From positions 1 to 29,129 of the forward strand of contig AJWJ01000289.1 in assembly GCA_000277445.1 (NCBI GenBank): a DNA stretch of 29,129 nt, given 5' to 3'. Shown piece after piece: positions 11,301-22,087 of this stretch. Made by a program: the position numbers and the translations under genes. The notes under the pieces are model-generated. The model searched no databases, had not been told where the DNA came from, and saw nothing but the letters and a program-made list of their open reading frames with translations. Origin of the DNA: Polysphondylium violaceum. Lineage: Eukaryota > Evosea > Eumycetozoa > Dictyosteliales > Dictyosteliaceae. Within the stretch, counting starts at the first letter, position 1. Every line of letters starts with the position of its first letter.

Positions 11301-14300
11301 ATCTCTTGAACGCCATCACCAACTCTCAAAAGAACCCTAACGATGTTGCTGCTCAAAACCAATTGATCGAGGTTGCTAAAGCTTCTGCCCCAGTCGCCTA
11401 CTCTCTTGTTGCTGGTGCCAAAGCCAGTATCCCACACGTCACCGACTCTTTGTCCAAGACTGATTTATCCAACTCTTCCAACACTGCCTCTGATGCCATC
11501 AAGGCTCTCTTGGACTCTATCACTGACCTCACCTCTGCCGTCGGTCAAGTCGAGTTTGATGATGCTTTAGAACAAGTACAAGCCCTCGAAGCCGATATGG
11601 AGGCCTCTGCCCTCTCTGTTCAATCTGGTAGCATTCAAGCCATTCCAGGCCAAACCAGAGACAATGCCATCGAGCTCCTCAACGTTGCCGCCCGTGCCCT
11701 TGGTGCCTCTGCCAAACAAGTTCTTCTCCAATACAAAACCTCACCAGAACAACTCGGTGTCACTTCCAAAGAACTCGCCTCTGCTGTATCTCAAGTCACC
11801 AACGCTGCCAAGGCTGTTTGCTACACCACCCAAAACAAATCTGTCCAAAAAGCCCTTCTCGGTGCCGCCAAGCAAATCACCATTGAATCAACCAATTTGG
11901 TCAGTTGTGCTCGTGCAGTTTCATCTCAACCAGGTGATCCTAGTTTAGAAACCGCACTCCAAACCAGTGTCAAAGCAATCGCCGAAGCCCTCGCCAACTT
12001 GTTAACCACATCCAAAGGTGGTGATCCAGGTGGTAAAGAGCTCGACGAAGCTGCCGAAGCTATCAAGACTGACATCAAGAGAATTAACAATCCACCTATC
12101 AATCTTGGTGGTGATACTGCTGCCAACAGTGAGAGAGCAATCTCTTCCTCCAAAGCTTTGGTTGCTGCCATTTCTCAAGTTGCTGCCAACGCTCGTGTCA
12201 ATCCCTCTGCTTTGGGAAGCTCATGCAAGACTGTATCAAACACCTACACCACTTTGGTTGACAATATCAATCTCTCTACCGGTACCAGTCAAAACAAGGC
12301 CCTCGCCATCGAAGTTGTCAAATTGGCTCAACTCTTGGGTATCGACTCTATCAAACTCTTGCAAGCCTCTAGATTTGCCGCCTCTAGACCAGGTGAAGGT
12401 GAAACTGAACTCAACAATGCTCAACAAGCTGTTTCCAACAATGTCAAAACTTTGATCTACACCATTCAATCTGCCGTTCCAGGTCAAGCTGAGCTTGCAG
12501 ACGCTCTTGAAATGGTCAAGAAATGCATTCTCTTACTCAATAGTGCCGAAGTTGCTGGTATTAGACCAAACGCTTTGGAAGGTCTTGCTGATTCTGCCAA
12601 ACGTTTGGCCGACTACACCAGTCAAGTTGTTCAATCCAAAGGAAACTCTGAAAACATTGGTGTCCAAAGTAAAAACGCCGCCGATTCACTCAGAGACGTT
12701 GTTGAATACACCAAAGCCTCCCTCACCACTGCTGAAGGTAATCCAGATAGCATTAGCACTCTTGCCGGTAAAGTCGAAAAGGCCTCCCACACCCTCGTCA
12801 ACTCTTGCAAAAAGACCAATCTCACCGATCAAGACAAAAAGAATGCCGCCATTGATGCCAGAAATCTCGCACTCTCTGTACCAAATCTTATGAATGCCGC
12901 CAAAAAGATCTCTGCCTCTTTGGTCGACACCAACCCAGAGAAATCCAAAGACATTCTTTTGGTATCACAAAATGTCACCAATGCCACCAGCAAACTTGTC
13001 AATCTTGCCAAACAAGTTGCCTCTGGCCAACCAGTCAATGCTGATCAAGTCAATGCCGCCAAAAAGGAGGTCACCGACCACATCAACAAACTCTTGGACG
13101 TAACTCACGAATTCGATCAATCTTCCAACACCTCTATCGATTTAGACTCACTCTCTAAATCCGAACAAGCCCTCTTGGATGCCTCGAGAACCACTGCCAA
13201 CTACATGTCTCAATTTATGGCTGTCACCAAAAACATTAGCACCGGAAGCAAAGATGCCAACGCCCATCAACAATTTTCTGCCGCCGCTCAAAACGTCGGT
13301 ACTGGTGTCCAACAACTTTTGACTGCCATCTATGGTATGAAGCCCGAGCAAAAGGATCTCGACGAGTCTATTGAAATCATTCAAAATGCCGTCGTTGATC
13401 TCGACTCTGCCACCTTGAATGCCGCCATTGGTCTCTTGGAAAACACTGCTCCACAAGGAAAGACTGCCCAAGCTTGTCAAGAAGAATTGGTCGATATCTC
13501 AAGAGAACTCGCCACCGCCATGAAAGTGTTCCTTGCCGCACCAAAGAACGATCCATCCAATCTTGGTAAATCTGCCAAAGACACTGCCAACATTCTCCCC
13601 AAGATTGTCAACATTAGCAAACAATTGGCCTCTCTTACCACCAATCCAGACATCAAACAAACCCAACTCATCCTCAGCAAGAAATTGGCTGATAACATGT
13701 TGGAACTCATGATCAGTGCCAAGAGTGGTGATGTATCTGAAAGCAAACAAGCATTCAATGCCTCTCAATCCATTGCTGACATCTTGACCTCTGTCAAAGG
13801 TGGTGTTATGCAATCTCGTGATTGTGATGAATCTATTCAAATCATCAACAAATCCAAAGAGACTCTCAACAAACCAGCCAATCAATCCACTGGCAAGACT
13901 TACCAACAATATCGTGATGAGATGACTGAAATTGCCAAATCTCTTGCTCTTGGTGTCTCCTCCTTGGCCACCGCCGCCAAATCTAAACCAGAAGAAATTG
14001 GTTCCTCTTCCCTCAAGATTGCCTCTATTATTCCAAGACTTGTTGAAACTGCTCGTTCCACCGCCGCCTCTACCAACGATGCCGTTGCCAAACAAAAGTT
14101 GATCGACTCTACCTCTGGTATCGTTGATGCTACCGCCAACATTATTGGTGATGCTAAACTCGCCTCTGCAGATCACAAAAACACTGCCCTCCAACAAAAG
14201 ATTTCAAACAACTTTAAAAACATCACCACTCAAATTGCCAACTTGATCTCTGCCTTGAAAGCTGGTGCCACTGGTGACAGAGACATTGAAGCCGCCCTCA

Positions 14301-16336
14301 ACGAAATCAATCACGTCACCACCGACCTCGATGCCGCCTCTTTGTTTGCCGCTGCTGGTCAAATTGATGTCGACACCTCCAACGCCACCCCACAAGAGGT
14401 TCAAGAAGCCATCTCTCGTCTTGCTGCCGATATCAAATCTGCCAACCAACAATTATCAGAATCCACTGAAAAGACCATCGAAGACGTCGGTTTCTCTTCC
14501 AAAGCCATTGCCTCTATCAATGAGAAATTGGCTGCCAATGTCAAGATTTGCGCCGCTTTGTCCTCTGACAATGCCACCCAACAAAACTTGTTGACTGCCG
14601 CCAGAAACATCTCTAGCAATCTCAATCAAACTGTTGTTGCCGCCAAACAAACTCAAAAATCACCATCAGACGCCAACAAGACCATCTTTAAGAAATCCTC
14701 CAAGGCCTTGGATGATTCTCTTGACAGTTTAACTGATTTGGCCCTCTCCTCCACCACCACCAAAGGTATTTCTGAACTTGAATCCATCTCAACTGAAATT
14801 CGTAAGCAATTGTCTAGCTACGATGGTGACAATGCCACCTCTAATCCAAATGCCACCGCTGAAGATGTTGTTAACTCTGCCAAATCTCTTGCCGAGTGTA
14901 TTGCTTACTTGGTGAGCAGTTGCAACAATCAACCAGAAGAAATTTCCAATGCTTCAAAATCCACCGTTGCTGCTGTCAAATCATTGTTGGCCAATGCCAA
15001 GGGTTCCACTCGTTTGACCGATGATGCTGTCATTCAACAAAACGTCACTGAATCTGCCAAAGCTACCGCCAACAATGTTCTCAAGTTGGTTCATGCCGCC
15101 AAATCTCAACGTTCAGATCCAACCAATCCACAAGCTCAAGCCAAATTATCTGATGCTTCCACCGTTGTTGCCGACTCTATCAACGAAGTTGTAGGTGCCG
15201 CTGAAGATCTTCCAGGTGGTGAAAGAGCCAAAAAACTCTTCCAAGCTGGTGAAAATCTTGAAGAAATTGCCGAAAAGGAACTCAAAGCTGCCGCTGCTGT
15301 CATTGAAGAAGCTACCGCCGCCCTCCTTAGAGCCAAAAAGAAGCGTGAAGAAACTCGTCTTGCCTCTGGTGTCGATGAAGCCGGTATTGATGAAGCTATC
15401 CTCGAAGCTGCCAGAGCCATCACCTCTGCCACTGGTATTCTCGTCCAATGTGCCACCACTGTACAACATGAATTGGTCATGGCTGGTAAAGTTGGAAACA
15501 GTAAATCGGGTAATGTATATCGTAGAGATCCAACATGGGCTCGTGGTTTGATCTCTGCCGCCCAATCTGTTGCTGGATCTGTTCAAACCCTTGTCGTTTC
15601 TGCCAACGATTCCACTCAAGGTAAGGCTGAAGAAGAAACCCTCGTTGCATCTGCTCGTGGTGTCGCTGCTGCCACTGCTCGTTTGGTGTCTGCCTCTAGA
15701 GCCAAAGCTGATCTCAACAGTGCCTCCAACTCTCAACTCGCTCAAGCTGCCAAATCTGTTTCACAAGCCACCAGTGCTTTGGTCGAAGCCGCCAAATCTG
15801 TCGGTAGCAAAGAAGAAGAACTCGAAGAACAATTTGATCCAACCAATATGACATTCACTGGTCTCAAAGTACACGAAATGGAAGCTCAAGTCAAGATTCT
15901 CAAACTTAAAAAAGAATTGGAACAAGCCGAAAAGAAATTATTCTCTATTAGAAAGAAGGAATACTCAGATCAAACTGGTAATCCCTCCCCTGCCAAGAAG
16001 AATGATATCATAGAACCAACTTCACCAGCACCCGCTCCAGCCCCTGCTGCTGCCACCCCACCAAGAAGACTTCCACCAACTCCAGTTTCTCCACCTGCCA
16101 CCCCACCCGCTCCAAAACCAGTTGCCATTAAAAAACCAGCCTCATCAGCAGCTGCTAAAACAACCTACACCTATGAAGAATTGAAAAAGAAACCAGCAAA
16201 CATTGATCACAATAATTTAGAAATCTATTTAAGCGATGATGAATTTAATTCACTATTTAAAGTTTCAAGAGATGAATTTAGTAAAATGCCAGCTTGGAAG
16301 AGAAATAATATTAAACAAAAATTGGAATTATTCTAA
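8312..16336 (+). CDS. talB: Talin B
   Basis: Links actin to membrane adhesion receptors at the cell cortex. Exons 8312-8536, 8739-9359 and 9434-16336; both introns (202 and 74 bp) are phase 0, and the product is 2582 residues. The FERM head has F0 and F1 (about 1-171), F2 (about 172-280) and F3 (about 290-371). F3 carries RRWAASPASFTLDFGDY, nearly identical to the animal talin signature. F1 lacks the long charged insert of animal talins. The rod is Ala-rich helical bundles. An I/LWEQ actin-binding module lies at about 2270-2410, followed by a charged helix, a Pro-rich linker (about 2476-2515) and a villin headpiece (about 2526-2582) ending KQKLELF with the conserved Trp. TalB is known for this headpiece, which I do not recall in TalA. 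The rod uses C-ending codons (GCC, CTC, ATC), suggesting high expression. Confidence 0.96.
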
Positions 16337-16599
16337 AAAAAAAAAACAAATAATTCAACAAATATATAAAACTAACCAACCAACAACAATTTTTAATTTT
16401 TTCGCAACCCTCACCTTAAAACCCTTAAACCCTTAAACCATCTATCTCAACCCTCGCCCTTAAAAATAAACTGATTTGATTTGTAATAATAATTTCCTTA
16501 TCTTTATTTTTTTTCAAATATTTTTGTCTGAATACTCCTCAATTACAGCAAATCCCATTATATAAGAGATAGTAATTTATTTTTATCATCTATCTCAAC

Positions 16600-16860
16600 C
16601 TATTTGTCCCTTTCCAAAAAATATTGAAACACCGTAACCATCTGAGTTTTACCACCCATCTCTGCTGTGTGACTAATCACTTCGCGATCATAGATTTCAT
16701 TGAGTTTTTGATTTTTTTCATCTACTTTACATAACATTAACAAATTAACTTTATCAATATGATCACATTCATCACAACTATAAATACCAAAAGTGAAATA
16801 ATAAAAGCAATTGGTTATTAACCACTTTTTTCTGATATATTTAACTCCTTTTTCATTAAA
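16600..16860 (-). pseudogene. Coding-like fragment without a start, unrecognised
   Basis: The minus strand is open for 86 codons, ending in TAG at 16600-16602 and bounded upstream by TAA. The translation has normal amino-acid balance, including the segments YSCDECDHIDKVNLLMLCK and TAEMGGKTQMVTVFQYF, and no homopolymers, unlike chance ORFs nearby. There is no Met in the first half and no acceptor that joins it in phase to an upstream exon that I can find. A start at the internal Met of LLMLCK would leave about 45 residues. It may be a gene relic or the last exon of an undetected gene; the family is not recognised. Confidence 0.4.
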
Positions 16861-17203
16861 TTAGGTATTCAAAAAATCAAATAAAATTTCCTTTTAAAAG
16901 TCTTTATTGAAAAACAAAAAAAAATTAGATCACACTTTTAATTAATTGAAAGTGTAACCTATAGATCGAACAAGTGTTATCCTTATTCAAAGTTTATCCA
17001 TGTTTTTTTTTCCAAATTAGGACCTATGTTGCACCTTATTGTTTCAACAGCAACAACAAGATCTTGTTAAACTATCATGTGGGAGAGAAACTATTTTGTT
17101 GTAGAATTTTATTTTCCTTTTTAATACACATTTTAGGTTAGGTAGGTAAGATTGCGATATCACATAAAATATCTCACTCGATATCATGATGAAAAATAGA
17201 GAA

Positions 17204-17464
17204 AAGGGGTGGATTTTTATATTTTATCTATCTTACTTTTTTCACACACACTAAAATCAGAGATAAAGAGGTAAAATAAATATTACAATCCACTTTACCC
17301 CACTCTATCTAACCACTAGTTTGCTGTTTATTTTTGATTTAACAAATAAAATCAATTATTTATTTTTATTGTATGGTAATGTAAATGGTGAATGGGTAAA
17401 ACAATTCCCCATTGCATCGATCTTAGTTTAACTAGTTTGATTCCCATCACACATTACTATAAAA
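17204..17464 (+). promoter_or_regulatory. Promoter-like region with G-rich boxes and a TATA box
   Basis: AAGGGGTGGAT lies at 17204-17214 and an inverted copy, reading GTGGGGTAAA on the minus strand, at 17295-17304. A TATA-box sequence, TATAAAA, lies at 17458-17464. The boxes resemble the pair upstream of talB. This arrangement sits in a spacer between the converging 3' ends of talB and mad1, where no promoter would be expected unless another gene is present. It fits the small gene proposed at 17630. Confidence 0.4.
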
Positions 17465-17629
17465 GATAGAGATTGTGTGAAGGTTACACTAAACCACCTT
17501 TTTGATCACAATAGAATGAAAAAAACATCTATTTAAACAACATGAAATTAAAATCATTGATACAACAATAAATTAACATCTAAACTCAAACAAATCAAAT
17601 CAAATATCCATATTTATAAATAAAAAAAA

Positions 17630-17842
17630 ATGTTATACAGTATGTAGTATTTCATAATAATTGTTTTTTAAAATTCATATTAACTTTTTACCAAAGAAAA
17701 CTTATCATCTCTCTCTTCATTCCAAAACTCTCAATTAAATCAAACATTTACCAGTGCCACCAACAGTCATAATTATGAACAAGCATCTTCATCCAGACAA
17801 GGCATAAATCAAATCCAAAGATTTAGATTAGTTTTCTTTTAA
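17630..17842 (+). CDS. Candidate small two-exon gene, 51 residues, function unknown
   Basis: Exon 1 is ten bases, 17630-17639 (ATG TTA TAC A). A GTATGT donor starts a 57-bp very AT-rich intron. Exon 2 is 17697-17842, ending in TAA. The junction makes an AAA codon and the frame then stays open for 47 more codons. The product starts MLYKNLSSLSSFQNSQL, is rich in Ser, Asn and Gln, and ends FRLVFF, with no Cys or Gly cluster and no signal peptide. Support: in-phase splice sites, codon use unlike the spacer, and a TATA box with G-rich boxes upstream. Against: the acceptor is AAG, whereas every other intron here ends TAG or CAG. Tiny first exons are also seen in L39 here. Not recognised. Confidence 0.38.
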
Positions 17843-18042
17843 AAGAATCCAGAGTGGTGCCTCCTATTTATTCCTATTCCCTGTATTTTAAAACTATTTA
17901 TTATATATGTATTACTATTAATTTTCACTTAATTTAAAACATGACTTTGTTGTATAAATAAATATATTCATAATTAAAATTTTATTTCGAAACAACAATA
18001 ATATTACTTTACTACTTTATTAATTTTTATCAACCACTATTA

Positions 18043-20568
18043 TTATGGATGAAAAGTTTGTCTTGAAAACAATTCTATAGTAACTTGACTGAGGAAAGAG
18101 GGAATAGATTTACAAGTGAATAAATAAGCTTTGATTTCTCTATCTAAACTATCTGTAAAAGCAGTTTCCAACAATTCCATATTTCCCACTCTTCCACCTT
18201 TGTTTGCTGTGTATTGAAACATGAGATAATCAGATTCTTTTTCAGCATACATTGATTGCAATTTATATCGATTTTGTTGATCAACATCGATTTTGTATCC
18301 CAAAAGTGCATAGACACCTTCACGAAACTCGTTAATCTTTTGCTTGAATACCAATTTCAATCGATCAAGTTTCTTTTCACTGTCATTGACTTGCATCAAA
18401 AGTCTGTGATTCTCTTCAATTAATTTTTGATCACCGACATTGTTTTCGAGACTCTTGTTGTTATCCGCAGCGGTTGAAGGATTCATAGTCATATGCAATA
18501 CTTTGGTTTTGGTAGGATCGTACTCACCCTTGCCCAATCTAGATTCCAACAAAGCGTTCTCTTCCAATAGTCTGTCGATTTCTTTATTCAACTTTTCACA
18601 CTCTGATTTATAATCCATAACGTGGTCGGTAATGGCCTTGCTCTTGTTTGATAATTGAGATTCGTATTGCTCAACAAGAGCATTCTTTTCACCAAGAGCT
18701 CTTTGTAATTCTTTTACTCTTTCAATACGAACCGATGAATCGGAAGTTGCTGCTGTTGTGTCTCCGCCATCTGTACCCTCTTTAGCATTACTATTTACTA
18801 CACTATCCAAATCGAATAGATCCAATATTTTGTTTAATCCTTCAATCTCTTTTTTGTATATATAATTTTGAGTCTCTAGTCTTTTAATCTTTTCAATAAA
18901 TTCATCGATTCTGTTGTTCTTGCTGCTCAGACTCGACTTTTCCTCGAGGATTGTACTCTCGATATCTGAATTTCTGCTTTCGAGTAATTTTAAATTTGAT
19001 GTGAGCTCGCCTATCTTACCAACATAGGTTTGATTTTCATTTTCCAAAATAGCAATTCTTTGGAGGAATTGTTCAGGACCACCTTGGAATTTATCAAACT
19101 CGCCATACTTTTTCTCCAAGTCCTTCTTCTCTTGAACCAAAAGGTTATGTTTGATTTCCAATTTATTAAAATTTTCAATAATTTCTTGATATCTAGCAAG
19201 TTTGTCTTGTAATGATTCATTTTGTTGTTTAATAATCTCTATATTACCTAAATTTTCCAATTGACTTTTTAAATTGCTTAATTGTTTTAAATTCTTTTCA
19301 TTTACATCTTTATAATAATTCAATTCATCTATTTTACATGTATTATATTAATATATTATTGTTGTTATCTATCTAATATATATATATATATATATACTTT
19401 TAATTGATTGATTTAAAGTTTCAGAATCTATTAATCTTGTTTGTAACTTTTTGATTTGTTCATCGTTTGATAATGATGGATTTACAAGTGAATTTAAAAT
19501 TGGATCTTCTTTTGAAACTAAAAATGATTCAAGTTGTCTATCTTTATCAGAGAGTAATTCTAATGTTGAGTTTAATCTACTTTTTATATCTGATACTTCT
19601 TGTTGCAATTGTTTGTTTAATATATTTAATGAATCTATTTTTGAATCTTTTGATTTAATCTGTGCTTCCTCATTTGATCCTGCTACTTTATGTTTTAAAT
19701 CTACAACTTCACTTCTCCATTGAAGCTTTTCTTTTTCCATTGCTTTTAATTTCAAACTTGTTTGTCTCTCTAATTCCGAGTATTGTAACTCTAATTCCAA
19801 GCTTCTCTTTTTCGCTTCTTCTTCTGATTGTGTTATATATCTTAATTTAGATGTAATATCCTGTATTGTGAATGTTAGCCGACACATCTCTTTACTCTAC
19901 TCTCTGTATAACTAAATAAATATATTTACATCAATCTCTTTATTCTTTAACCCAATCTTTCTCTCCATTTCCTGTTCTATATCTTGTACTCTAATCATTG
20001 ATTCCGATGCTCTAGTTTTAAAAAATTGACTACTTTTCTCCAATTCATAGTACTTTGATTTCAACTCTTGCAACTCTTTTTCTAAATTGTATACATAGGT
20101 AATGTGATCACAAAGACAACAGCAGTGGTAATAAAGTAAGTATATAAACATAAATATATTGATTCATAGAGTCGTACTATCTATACGACTCTCAACAACA
20201 CACTCACCTGTATTTGTTAAACGAACTGATTTTGTGCTTAATTCATTTTCGGTAGAATTATCAGCTTTAATTTGATGTTCAAGTTGTTTGATGTATTCTT
20301 GTTGTCTGGCCAATGTTTCATTTGCCTCAAATATAATAGTGCCTGCATCACCTGTATCTGTATCCAAATAATCGTCGATCGCTCTTTGAATGGCTATCAA
20401 TTGCTTTGAATTTATACCACTGTTACGAGAAACAAAACTATTGTTATTGTTACTGGTAGAGTATCTCTTCATACTACCACCACCGCCTGAACTAGTATTC
20501 ATTGTCTTTAGAAATTGTTGAGTTAGATTGTTATTGTTACTACTATTGTTATCACTACTGTCATCCAT
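18043..20568 (-). CDS. mad1: Spindle assembly checkpoint protein Mad1
   Basis: Recruits and converts Mad2 at unattached kinetochores. Four exons: 20208-20568, 19930-20081, 19398-19860 and 18043-19328. Introns are 126, 69 and 69 bp, and phases agree at every junction; product 753 residues, close to human MAD1L1 (about 718). After a Ser/Asn-rich N-terminus the protein is coiled coil to about residue 640. A Mad2-interaction motif, TKVLHMTMNPST, lies at about 598-610 (human has KVLHMSLNPTS). DRLKLVF near 645 matches the RLK motif known to bind Bub1. The C-terminal globular domain contains FREGVYALLGYKID and ends near LFSRQTFHP, matching the human LFSRQTVA end. All parts needed for checkpoint signalling are present. 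The L39 gene lies upstream in the same orientation. Confidence 0.94.
19376..19396. repeat. (TA)n microsatellite in a mad1 intron
   Basis: A pure TA run directly after the donor of the third mad1 intron (19329-19397). It makes the adjoining exon frame look open into the intron, a trap for ORF-based annotation. Confidence 0.85.
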
Positions 20569-21029
20569 AGTGGCAAGTAATAAATCTTTTACAACAACAT
20601 CAATAAATGAAAAAATGAAAAAATAAAAATAAAAAATTTATCAACATCATTTTCGAATATTTGTGTGTTTGATTTGGGCGCGCTCTTTCAAATAGACCCC
20701 CACACACACACACAAAATGAGATAGTTAAACTCAGTGGGCCATTGATCAATGTGAAACACTGCAAAATGAGGGAATATAATCATAATTCGCATATTGCCC
20801 AACCATCATAATCCCTCTTCTGTTGCAGGGTTTCATATTAATGAAATGGTCCTCAAATCTCTCAAATACAGTTTGAATGAAGTAAAAAAGGTAAAGTTTT
20901 GTTGAGATCGAAAAACAGACCACGGGGGTTGAGGTTTTAAGAAAAAAAGGAGTTTATTTTCAAAACAAGATATATAGGGTAATCTTGCTCGCTTTTAAAT
21001 CCCAATCGAATATTCCACAGATAAATCGT

Positions 21030-21471
21030 TTAGATACCGAGCTTGGTACGTCTCCAATGTCTACGTTTGTTGTTGTATCTGTATATGTGATTAACTATGT
21101 TAATAATCTCTCTCTCTCTCCCTTTTTACCTGTTTAGAGTTGATGATACATACCTGATGGTGTTACCAGTTCTTAATCTGATCCATTGTGGGACTGGTTT
21201 GTTTTGCTTTTGCTTTTTGCCTAAGACTTTTTTGATCTTCAAAGTTTTGTTTGAGGGCTAAAGTTTACTACATGTTAGTGGTTGCTTGTATTTGTATCAC
21301 TCCCAATCTATGTTGATTATCTATGTGTGTCTCTGTGGCATTGATTGATTGTATCAACTCTCATCCTCAATCATGATTGCTCTTCTCTGTAAACACCTAT
21401 GTATACAATATCGTCTCTAAAATCCAGCATAGATTGGGGGATATATGATAATGATGCATGATATATACCAT
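21030..21471 (-). CDS. rpl39: 60S ribosomal protein L39 (eL39)
   Basis: Small basic protein lining the large-subunit exit tunnel. Three exons: 21469-21471 (only the ATG), 21154-21257 and 21030-21078. Introns are 211 bp (21258-21468; GTATAT...TTTAG with a CTAAC branch-like site) and 75 bp (21079-21153; GTATGT...ACAG). The product is 51 residues, exactly the eL39 length. It reads [11 protein letters not shown], then [20 protein letters not shown], and ends HWRRTKLGI, matching the family along its whole length. The intron right after the start codon agrees with the known position in many eukaryotic ribosomal protein genes. It is divergent from exoc5 (616 bp between start codons). Confidence 0.96.
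21302..21437 (-). repeat. 11-bp inverted repeat inside rpl39 intron 1
   Basis: CCCAATCTATG at 21302-21312 is the exact reverse complement of CATAGATTGGG at 21427-21437. The arms enclose 114 bases of the 211-bp intron and could fold its two ends together. A box C/D snoRNA was considered, but no D box (CTGA) was found between the arms; no clear H/ACA pattern either. Confidence 0.6.
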
Positions 21472-22087
21472 TTTTTTGTGATCTGTGGGATGATAAAAGA
21501 AACCTGCTAAAAACGATGATATTGTTTGCCAAAATGCTACGCACACCGGCCTCGCGGAAAAAAAAAAAAGTTTTTCAAAAATCAAAAAAAAAAATCGAAA
21601 AAATCAAAATTTCATATTTTTATGAACTCCGGTTTCGTTATTAATTACAAATGAGAGAGTAATGAGACGATTCCTATGGGAATATCCAACTTGCATTGAT
21701 TAAAAGTAATGTTCGGGATATATTAGCTATTGCATTCATCAGTTATTACTGTAATTCCACCATTATAGAATTGACTCATGATAATAGTGATTAGAAAACA
21801 TTCATTGATTTGTGTTGTAAGCTTGTTATGTGCACCAAATATATGTTGATAGTCTATGCATATAGCAATCTCTAGCACAAATGATAGAGTAAATCAACCA
21901 AAACAAATAACTCTTGTTATCTGTATCATCATATGCACATTTTGAGAAAGCAAAATAAAAAAAAAAAAAAAAAAAAGAAAATTCATTCATTTTGCAAAAT
22001 CTCATTTAATTAAAGATTTTTGTTGTATTTATTATATTTAGAGTTGTAGTGTAGAGATAGAGTTGTATAGTATAGATAAAGTATAGA
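21472..22087. promoter_or_regulatory. Divergent promoter region of rpl39 and exoc5
   Basis: 616 bp between the two start codons. It has A-rich runs at 21558-21590 and 21958-21976, the latter about 110 bp before the exoc5 start. No ORF or RNA gene is supported. A pyrimidine-rich CCCACAG lies just upstream of the rpl39 ATG on the minus strand and could be a leader acceptor, but no donor is assigned. Confidence 0.45.

Noticed and set aside
9620-15745. Many antisense and alternate-frame ORFs across talB, up to 232 codons
   Set aside because: Shadows of the C-ending codon bias in the real frame; the talin frame is conserved throughout.
16541-16550. ATTACAGCAA, similar to the conserved motif of dictyostelid class I small RNAs
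   Set aside because: No closing stem around it and no DUSE-type promoter element upstream; it lies in the talB 3' flank.
16960-16975. GTTCGATCT on the minus strand, a tRNA B-box-like word
   Set aside because: No A box at the right distance and no cloverleaf can be drawn.
17720-17775. Minus-strand GGTGK-like motif suggesting a P-loop
   Set aside because: Only about ten codons open, with stops on both sides; chance match antisense to the candidate small gene.
20846-20890. ATG followed by 15 codons and a GTAAAG donor, a possible plus-strand first exon
   Set aside because: No second exon can follow, because rpl39 occupies the opposite strand just downstream; chance match likely.
21397-21585. 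62-codon minus ORF overlapping the rpl39 start
   Set aside because: It reads through the ATG exon and intron 1 of rpl39 in another frame.
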